Assembly (NCBI GenBank): GCA_028870995.1
Contig: JAGWOI010000014.1
Location: 1-60,617 of the forward strand
Reading direction: 5' to 3'
Origin: Candidatus Omnitrophota bacterium
Lineage (GTDB): Bacteria > Omnitrophota > Gorgyraeia > Zapsychrales > Fredricksoniimonadaceae
DNA length: 60,617 bases
Part shown: positions 51,638 to 59,100 of the stretch, one piece after another
How positions within the stretch are numbered: position 1 is the first letter of the stretch
Layout: each line of letters starts with the position of its first letter
The notes under the pieces: model-generated
What the model was told of the DNA's origin: nothing
Databases searched by the model: none
Seen by the model: only the letters and a program-made list of their open reading frames with translations
Made by a program: the position numbers and the translations under genes

Positions 51638-52495
51638 TTACAAAGTACTGACCACAAAGACTTGGGCAAAACGCTTGTCCATTCGAGCCCGGAGGTCGAA
51701 GGCGTGTTGTTGCGACCGGACCAAACCATAGATCGACGGCCCGCTGCCCGAAAAACAAACACTTAAGGCTCCGGCGTCGAGCAATTTCTCTTTTAAATAA
51801 GCAAAATCAGGCCTCAACGACAAAATAGCAGGCTCTAGATCATTGGATAAAGCTCCTGCCAGTCGGCACACGTCCCCTTTTCTTAAAAAGGGAAGCAAAA
51901 TATTAACATTATCCTTTTTATTTGTCAATTTTAATTTAAGACGGGCAAAAACCTCTCTGGTGTACATTTTAACCTTCGGTGTCACAATAAGATGCCATAA
52001 TTTGGCAGGGCTTTTTAAGGGTGTGATGATCTCCCCGCGGCCCGTTCCTAAGGCAAAGGAAACATCGTAGACAAAGAACGCCACATCACTGCCCAGGCAG
52101 GAAGCGTAGTTGACCAGCTCTTTCTGTCCTAACCCCAACCGCCATAACCGGTTTAAACCCGATAGAACGGCAGCGGCATTGCTGGAACCCCCGGCCAGGC
52201 CCGCCGCCACAGGTATATTTTTTATAATATTTATATCAAGACCTGCTGAAATGGAAAAATCCTGCTTAAGCATCAAGGCCGCTTTATAAACCAGATTCTT
52301 AGGCCCCTTCGGCACATGGGGATGGCTGCAATGGATGGTTATCTTACCGGTTTTAACGCTTTTCAAGGTGATCGTGTCCGCCAGGCTGATGCGCTCAAAA
52401 ACAGTTCTAAGCTCATGATAGCCATCGGGCCTGGCCCCCAAAACATCAAGACACAGGTTTACTTTTGCCGATGAATGGACCGTGAGGTGAGGCAT
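51638..52495 (-). CDS. ispE: 4-diphosphocytidyl-2-C-methyl-D-erythritol kinase
   Basis: 285 residues from the ATG at 52495 (MPHLTVHSSAKVNLCLDVLG). GHMP kinase: ARPDGYHELRTVF, the ATP loop IPVAAGLAGGSSNAAAVL, GSDVAFFV and SVCFSGSGPSIYGLV. It phosphorylates CDP-ME in the non-mevalonate isoprenoid pathway. The start overlaps the 3' end of the TPR gene by 37 bases. Upstream in-frame codons are a shadow of that gene. Confidence 0.94.
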   Translation of the reverse strand: MPHLTVHSSAKVNLCLDVLGARPDGYHELRTVFERISLADTITLKSVKTGKITIHCSHPHVPKGPKNLVYKAALMLKQDFSISAGLDINIIKNIPVAAGLAGGSSNAAAVLSGLNRLWRLGLGQKELVNYASCLGSDVAFFVYDVSFALGTGRGEIITPLKSPAKLWHLIVTPKVKMYTREVFARLKLKLTNKKDNVNILLPFLRKGDVCRLAGALSNDLEPAILSLRPDFAYLKEKLLDAGALSVCFSGSGPSIYGLVRSQQHAFDLRARMDKRFAQVFVVSTL

Positions 52496-53514
52496 TTTTT
52501 CAGTTCTTTGATTTTGCGTTGGATGACAGGCTGCCCCGGATCCAGGTCCAGGGATTTCTGCCAATACCGGCAGGCCTCGGCATACTCTTTTAAGGCCTTG
52601 TAAACATCGCCGGTATGGTCATAGAGCGTCTCATTTTCGATCAGGCTCCCGGCTTTCTTTAAGGCCGCCAAACTTGCTTCATATTTCCTTTGCTTAAACA
52701 ACGCCCAACCCAGGCTGTCGTAATAAGCGCCGCTGGCGGGATCAATGGCAATGGCACGGCGGATCATGCGGATGGCTTCGTTCAAATGGACACCCTGCTC
52801 GGCATAAACATACCCCAGGGAGTTGAGCGCATCGCCGTTGTCTGGTTCGATCAGCAGGAGCCGGCGGAAAACATCAATGGCCTTGGGGTCATCATTCTCG
52901 TCGGCATAAACCGAACCCAACAAATAAAGGGCTGAAGTGTCGCGGGGATTGATTTGCAGCATTTTGTCAAACTGCACGATGGCTTCGGGGTATTCCTGCT
53001 GGGCATAATAAAGCTCGCCTAAGTACAAATAAACGTCGGTATCCGCCGGGTTGTCGCGGGCCGCGGTTTTAAGGATGGTCTCGTATTCTTGGGTGGCCAG
53101 GCCGTATTGATGTTGGGAAGAATACAACAGCGCCAGCATGTAGTGCGCTTCAGGCGCGTTCGGACAAAGACGCGCCACCGTCTTAAATTGGGCCATGGCC
53201 GCATCAAAGCGGTCAAGGCGCAGGTAAGAAACACCCAATTTCAGCCGGGGCGTACAGGCGGCAGGGTTATAGGCTACCGATCTCTTGTATTCCTTGAGGG
53301 CTTGGACGCTGTCATCATTGATGTCAGCACCGGCGGCCATGATATAGTGGGCCAGGCTCCTGGCTTGAGCCTGCAGCGAAGGCTGCCCCGCATGGCAAAG
53401 GCCGGGCACTGCCCAAAAAATTACAAACAAAAAAGGAGACAGGCGCTTTTTTAACTGCATCCCTTTAGGAGTGCTGCTAAAAAAGCACCTGCTCCCCTCA
53501 GAGCTTTTAAACAT
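52459..53514 (-). CDS. Exported tetratricopeptide-repeat protein
   Basis: 351 residues from ATG 53514 with AGGGAG; an internal ATG at 53460 is an alternative just before the signal peptide (LSPFLFVIFWAVPGLCHA). About seven TPR units follow (AACTPRLKLGVSYLRLDRFD, PEAHYMLALLYSSQHQYGLA, TDVYLYLGELYYAQQEYPEA, TSALYLLGSVYADENDDPKA, GDALNSLGYVYAEQGVHLNE). It is a periplasmic or membrane-attached scaffold of unknown partner. It lies downstream of the tiny 33-residue gene and overlaps ispE. Confidence 0.88.
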   Translation of the reverse strand: MFKSSEGSRCFFSSTPKGMQLKKRLSPFLFVIFWAVPGLCHAGQPSLQAQARSLAHYIMAAGADINDDSVQALKEYKRSVAYNPAACTPRLKLGVSYLRLDRFDAAMAQFKTVARLCPNAPEAHYMLALLYSSQHQYGLATQEYETILKTAARDNPADTDVYLYLGELYYAQQEYPEAIVQFDKMLQINPRDTSALYLLGSVYADENDDPKAIDVFRRLLLIEPDNGDALNSLGYVYAEQGVHLNEAIRMIRRAIAIDPASGAYYDSLGWALFKQRKYEASLAALKKAGSLIENETLYDHTGDVYKALKEYAEACRYWQKSLDLDPGQPVIQRKIKELKKCLTSRSIHRQK

Positions 53515-53530
53515 ACGCCTGCTCCCTAAA

Positions 53531-53632
53531 TTAGCGAGTAGCTCTCTTCTTGAGATGGCGTAAGGCTTTGCGTAACTTTTTACGCTTGTGGGTCCTGATT
53601 TTGATAAGTTTTCTTTTTCTTCCGCAGGGCAT
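53531..53632 (-). CDS. Tiny basic ribosome-type protein (AURKAIP1/COX24 motif)
   Basis: 33 residues: MPCGRKRKLIKIRTHKRKKL, then RKALRHLKKRATR. The sequence MPCGRKRK...THKRKKLRK matches a very short family found in Bacteroidetes and PVC genomes that shares the KRxKxxxHKxKKRRK motif of mitochondrial small-subunit proteins AURKAIP1/COX24, and is taken to be a small-subunit ribosomal protein. AGGA lies upstream of the ATG at 53632. It is read between hisG and the TPR gene. Confidence 0.82.
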   Translation of the reverse strand: MPCGRKRKLIKIRTHKRKKLRKALRHLKKRATR

Positions 53633-53660
53633 AGTGTATTTCCTTTAGTGACCTTCTTCC

Positions 53661-54536
53661 TTAATAAATAAGCTTATTCAGAGAATATTCGATGATCCCT
53701 TCCGCCCCTGCTTCCTTCAGGGCCGGGATGATCTTGCGCACGGTACCTTCGTCGATAACGGTTTCCAAAGCCACCCATTGGTCATTGACCAACGGTGAAA
53801 TGGTGGGGTTGCGCAAGGCGGTGACCGTATTTAAAACTTTGTCGAGATTTTTGCGCTGCACATTCATCTTAAGGCCAACCATGTTCTTGGCCTGCAGCGC
53901 CCCCTGCAGCAGCATGATGACCTGCTCCATCTTTGTCTTTTTCCAGGCATCCTTCAGGGCCTTCTTATTGGCGATGAACTGGGTGGTGGATTCGCACAGG
54001 GTGTCGACAATGCGCAATTTGTTGGCTCGCAAGGATGAGCCGGTTTCCGTCAATTCGACGATGGCATCCACGAGGCCGGTGGCCACCTTCGCTTCGGTAG
54101 CCCCCCAGGAGAATTCCACATCGGCGGTAACCTTATGCTTGCTCAAATATTTTTTGGTGACATTGACCACTTCCGTGGCGATTTTCTTGCCCTGCAGGTC
54201 CTTGACGGACTTAATGGAGGAGGCTTCAGGCACCGCCAGGACCCAGCGGACCTTGGTGGTGGTCTGCTTGGCATACAGCAATTCGGAAAGCGAAACGACA
54301 TCGGAAGAATTCTCATCGATCCAGTCGGCGCCGGTGATGCCGCAGTCTAAGGTCTCATCCTCGACATAACGGGACATTTCCTGGGCGCGCAGCAGCACGG
54401 GGCTGATCTCTTCGTCGTCGATCTGGGGAAAATAGGAGCGCGAAGAAACGGTCACTTTGAAACCCGCTTTCTCGAAAAGCGCCACCGTCGCCTCCTGCAA
54501 ACTCCCCTTGGGCAATCCCAACTTAAGCTTTTTCAA
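53661..54536 (-). CDS. hisG: ATP phosphoribosyltransferase, long form
   Basis: 291 residues from a TTG at 54536 with GGGAG 9 bases before. First enzyme of histidine synthesis. [74 protein letters not shown] form the catalytic part; the C-terminal domain ([29 protein letters not shown]) gives histidine feedback control in the long form, so no HisZ is needed. No other his gene is in the window. It heads a long minus-strand operon. Confidence 0.95.
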   Translation of the reverse strand: MKKLKLGLPKGSLQEATVALFEKAGFKVTVSSRSYFPQIDDEEISPVLLRAQEMSRYVEDETLDCGITGADWIDENSSDVVSLSELLYAKQTTTKVRWVLAVPEASSIKSVKDLQGKKIATEVVNVTKKYLSKHKVTADVEFSWGATEAKVATGLVDAIVELTETGSSLRANKLRIVDTLCESTTQFIANKKALKDAWKKTKMEQVIMLLQGALQAKNMVGLKMNVQRKNLDKVLNTVTALRNPTISPLVNDQWVALETVIDEGTVRKIIPALKEAGAEGIIEYSLNKLIY

Positions 54537-54611
54537 ACCGCACTGCTCCCTTCAATAAAATTAATAAATTTTTCCTTCAAAACGACAATTTAATAATAGC
54601 AATGAAGGCAA

Positions 54612-54640
54612 ATTATAGCCTTCGATACGTCTAATGTAAA
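54612..54640 (-). promoter_or_regulatory. Promoter of hisG and the downstream operon
   Basis: The minus strand reads TTTACA (54640-54635), 17 bases, TATAAT (54617-54612). The start would be near 54605, giving a leader of about 69 bases before the TTG. No histidine-rich leader peptide or attenuator hairpin is seen in it. Confidence 0.75.
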
Positions 54641-54649
54641 GTTATTTTA

Positions 54650-54678
54650 TTGTCAAAGCTCCCAGGGTTAGCTATAAT
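54650..54678 (+). promoter_or_regulatory. Promoter of the PpiD/SurA-like gene
   Basis: TTGTCA (54650-54655), 17 bases, TATAAT (54673-54678), start near 54685, about 31 bases before the ATG at 54716. It stands back to back with the hisG promoter, with the two -35 boxes only 9 bases apart. Confidence 0.75.
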
Positions 54679-54715
54679 GGCACCTTTCAAAACCATTCAT
54701 AGGGGACACGTGTTT

Positions 54716-56137
54716 ATGCTCGAAGTTTTCCGCAAGAAAGGCGTCAACCAAACCATCCTTTGGGTCATCACCGTCATCGTCATTCTCTCTTTCGGCGTTT
54801 TCTGGACCGCCAACCGTTACGACACCGGCGTCAACAGTGTCGGTACGATGTACGGCCACAGCGTCAGCCGCCAGGATTTCGAACAGGCTTATGATGATGC
54901 CCGCGACCAGGACATCAGGACCTACGGTACCGATTTCTTCAAAAACAGCGCCAAATTCGACCTGGAAGCACAGGCCTGGGACCGTTTGATCCTCCTACGG
55001 GAAGCCCGCAAGCGCGGCATCAGGATAAGCGACGCCCAGGTGGTGGACGCGATCGCCAGCATGCCATTTTTCCAGACAGGCGGAAAATTTGACGAGGTAC
55101 GGTATGAAGAAACCGTGCAAAGCCCCGACGGTTTTGACCGGCCCACCCATGATTTCGAGGAAGGCGTCCGCCGGCAACTGATGATCAAGAAATTGGTCGA
55201 CCAGGTCGCCCCTGAAAAAACGTTCACTGATGCCGAATTACGCAACATTTACGATAAACGCAACGAAAAGATCACCCTGCAATATGTCTTGTTCAATGCG
55301 GCTGATTATGCCAAGAATGTTCCCGTTACTGACGAGGGCATCAACAAGTATTACCAACAGCACCATGAAGAGTTTGCCGCTCCCCCTTCCATCGTCCTTA
55401 ATTATGTGCAGACCAAGAATAAAGCCCTGGCCCAGGCTCTTTCCCGTCAGCTGGTGCCGGGAAGCGATTTTGCCGCCACGGCCAAAAAATTAAATTTAGA
55501 AGTTAAGACATCCGCGGCCTTTACTCAGGACCAGCCGATCCTTACCTTCGCTTATAATCCCGACAATATCCAAAAGTTCTTTGCCATGGAACCGGGGGAA
55601 TATTCTCCGGTTCTCGAAGCCCCGGACGGCTGGCAGATCGTGCAGCTCAAGGAAAAGCATCCCTCTTCCATCCCCGCTTTAAAGGATATTAAGGATAAAG
55701 TGAAAGAAGCGCTGCTCTTGGAAAAAGGCTTTAGCCTCGCTAAGCCCCAGGCGGACAAGGCGCTAGCCGCGCTGACCAAGGCATTAAAGACCAAAGATTT
55801 TAAGACAGCAGCGACGGACTTAGGCCTGAAGGTCCAGGAGACCCCCGCTTTCGGACGCAGGGAATTCATCGCCAGCACCGGACTGATAGCGGAATTCCAA
55901 CAGGAAGTCGACGAGCTTAATGCGGACAAAAGATTAAGCGGCGTCATCGCCACGTCACAGGGACCGGCCATCATCTATCTTGAAAAAGAACAAAAGCCTT
56001 CAAAGGCGGAGTTTGATTCGGATAAGGAGAACTTCAGGGAAATGCTGGGTGCCGAAGAGCGCAATCAGCTCCTGGTGGCCTTCATAACCCGGCTTCGTGC
56101 CGAAGCTGATGTGCACAGCCGGATCAAGACCCGGTAA
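54716..56137 (+). CDS. PpiD/SurA-like membrane-anchored peptidyl-prolyl isomerase
   Basis: 473 residues from ATG 54716 (MLEVFRKKGVNQTILWVITV); AGGGG is 10 bases upstream. A GTG six bases earlier is also possible. A single membrane helix (about 13-32) anchors it, followed by a SurA_N-like chaperone region (GHSVSRQDFEQAYDDARDQ, RLILLREARKRGIRISDAQV) and a parvulin-like domain (PSIVLNYVQTKNKALAQALS, FFAMEPGEYSPVLEAPDGWQ, IVQLKEK). It should help outer-membrane protein folding in the periplasm. Isomerase residues are weakly conserved, so it may act mainly as a chaperone. It ends 14 bases inside the convergent giant gene. Confidence 0.87.
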   Translation: MLEVFRKKGVNQTILWVITVIVILSFGVFWTANRYDTGVNSVGTMYGHSVSRQDFEQAYDDARDQDIRTYGTDFFKNSAKFDLEAQAWDRLILLREARKRGIRISDAQVVDAIASMPFFQTGGKFDEVRYEETVQSPDGFDRPTHDFEEGVRRQLMIKKLVDQVAPEKTFTDAELRNIYDKRNEKITLQYVLFNAADYAKNVPVTDEGINKYYQQHHEEFAAPPSIVLNYVQTKNKALAQALSRQLVPGSDFAATAKKLNLEVKTSAAFTQDQPILTFAYNPDNIQKFFAMEPGEYSPVLEAPDGWQIVQLKEKHPSSIPALKDIKDKVKEALLLEKGFSLAKPQADKALAALTKALKTKDFKTAATDLGLKVQETPAFGRREFIASTGLIAEFQQEVDELNADKRLSGVIATSQGPAIIYLEKEQKPSKAEFDSDKENFREMLGAEERNQLLVAFITRLRAEADVHSRIKTR

Positions 56138-59100
56138 CACCAAGAAACTTCCTCAAGTCAACCATAGGCTGGACATGGATAATGACCGGCATGAAACCCG
56201 GGGCATTGCCCAACCGGGCCAGCTGGGCGGGATCAAGATGAAATTTAATCGCCTGGCCGGAGTTATTCATGTGCAGATTCATTTGCCCGGCGGTCAGGTC
56301 GATACCGCCGGTCGTCTGGGCCTTGTCCGCATCCAAGATGCCTTGCAGCATGTTGCCCACCTCTGCCATCGACGCCGGACGCTGTGCCGACGCCCCCACC
56401 ATGCGATTGGTCAGGTCATCGATCTTCATGGAAACGTTCTGCGATACCGGGTTTTCGACATCATGCTGCGAAAGCACATCCTGCAAGGTCCTGCCCAGGC
56501 TGTACATGTCGGAAGAAACGCTGCTTAAATTTTCATACTTGTCCGAATAAGAAGGTGTCATGGCGGGGATCGGTTCACCGAACTTCCTGGCAATGCCAAA
56601 ATCAATCAACATAAATTCGCCCCGGGCATTAACAACGATGTTCGCCGGTTTAATATCATTATGCGCCCACCCCAATTGGTGAACCGCCTGCAGCGTTTGG
56701 ACAAGGCCCTGCACAATACCTATTTTTGCAGCCATAGGCATGGCAAACCAAAACTCCGGCGATTTATTAAGGCTTACCCCTCCCTCGATGCCTTTTAGTT
56801 TCATCCAAAAGGCGTTGTTCTCATCGACCCCTACCTCCAAAAGCTGCGGCACTCCCTGAATTCCCGACTCATTCATATGATAAATCAACCGCGCGGAATC
56901 CTTGGTGGTCTTATTAGAGGGGCCGCGATGCGCGACCTTATAAAAAATGCTTGTGTCGTCCGGGTCCTGGTAGACAGAGGCCGCCCCGCCTTCTCCCAGG
57001 ACTTCCATCCGGGCAAAATCCGGTGCCGATTCGCTGACAAGCCCGTCGAATTCGGGTATCTTATTCAATAAATTTAATGCCTGTTTTCTGGCCCCGGAAA
57101 CCGGTGGCAGTACGGAGACCATGGCACTGTTGGCGCTGTTGGCAATCTCGCTCAACCGCAAGGCGTCAGGATTATTTTGATCTACCAGTTCAGGCAGCGC
57201 AAACTTCAATAACGCCGCGGGGCTGCCCTGCTTTTCCAAGAAAGCCTGCTTTTGCATTATTAAACCGCCGAGATGCCCAACCTCAATGAAGAACGTGTAT
57301 TGGCCGTTAGTCCATCTGGCCTGATCTTGAGCGACGTAGCCGATGACATCCCTTCTATAAATATCCGCCATGGACTTGACGTCATGGGCCAACCGAGCCG
57401 ATTTAAATTGTCCGTCGTCCAAAGGATCCAACGCCGCGAGAACGGCCTTTTTCGCATTTTCCGGCTGGGTCCAATAATTATCTTCTATTTCCAAAGTGCG
57501 CAAAGCTTCCGGATTGGTTTGGTCCACCAGCCGGGGCAAAGCAAACCTTAACAGGGCTGCCGGGCTGCTCTCCTTATCTAAATAAGGTTTTTTGACCACA
57601 GAAGCCATCAGGCCAGAAAGGCCGCCTCTCTCCCTGAAAAATCCTATTTGACCGTCGGTAAACCTTTTGCTATCGGAGGCTTTGTAGGCGATAACATACT
57701 TTCTGTACAACTCGGCCATACGTTTAATATCCCCCGCCTTACGGGCCGCTTCAAATTTCCCCTTGTCTTCAACGCTTTCATCGCCAATACTATCCAGCAC
57801 AGCCAGGATATAATTCTTCGCGGTGATTTCATTGTCCCAAAAACCCCGGGGAAAGGTCACATGGTCTCTTCGCTTGGCCATGTACCACCTCTTAGCGTCC
57901 GCATAAGAAAAACCGTCCTTCACTGCTTTGATTTCAGAAGGGCTGCTGCGCATGGCCGGGTCTTGTGAAACACTGTAATCAATTTCCAGCGTAATGGCCG
58001 TGTTGTTTTCAATGGAAACGCTGGTACCGTTGTTGGTAAACTTCAGCCCTCCCTCAAACCGCGCGGACTTATTGGCATCAACCACCCTGCGTACGGTGCC
58101 TTCCCAGTCCGCCATAAATAACTCCCCGTTAGTGAAGCCAAGGGCCAATTCGCTGCCGCTTACACGGACCAAGGCCTTGCCGCGCCACCCGGCCTCAAAG
58201 GTCATGGTGCTTCCAGGAGCCAAGAATCTTGTTTTGGGCAGGATCCCCTGGTCCTCTCCGGTGGCCTTCTGCAAATCCTCATCGGCATCAGGAGTGGACA
58301 GGCGTTCGAAAAAAGGGTTTCTTGAAGAGAAATACTGTTTATACCTGCCCAGGTCCTGCGCTTTCAAGAACTCTCTGACTTCAGGATAGGTATCAAATTC
58401 GTTTAAGATGCCCACCAAATTCCAATACAACTCCGAGCCGTTGATTTTATCGAGCGGTGATCCGCTGCCTTTCATCAATTGCATTAAGTTAGCTCTATTG
58501 TGGTCTATGACCAGCACCCTCCTTAAAGAATTGAGCATATACCCCTGGTATTCCATACCTCTCCTGTCTTGGAAGGCGTTGAAATACAGGATCAGTTTGT
58601 TCAGATAACTTCGCAAGGCCGGCACGCTCTGATCAAGGACAACTTCATTCTCAGCATCGATCATATCTACGAATAACGGCTTTATGTCCACAGCAGGCGT
58701 CGTTCGTATTTCTTCCCTGAATAATCCGATATGGATATCCCAGGCCTTCCACGGAAAAACCAAGGGTTTGGAAACAAGCAAGCGCAGATCCTGGTCGTCC
58801 GATTTGAGGATGGCCTTAAGAAAGGCATATACTTCATTGGCGTTGGCGTCTTTAACCAGCTGGAGAACATCTTTACTTGTGATGCTGACGGTATTGGTCT
58901 CGCTGACACCTTCAATCGTTTTTAAAATCAATTCATTGAGAATTTTGTATTTAGCATATTGTTCAGGATGGTGTTTTTGAAAAGCCGCGTCATCTACACT
59001 GACCATCGCCTGGTTAACCGGTATCGCCTGCTTGATGCCGGCCAGGGCACTGTTGAGCGCCACCTTGCTTTCATCCGGCAATAAATACCAGACCAGGTCA

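Noticed and set aside
53472-53488. GTGCT/AGCAC hairpin near the start of the TPR gene
   Set aside because: Short stem without a T-tract and located inside the likely coding start; no support as a terminator.
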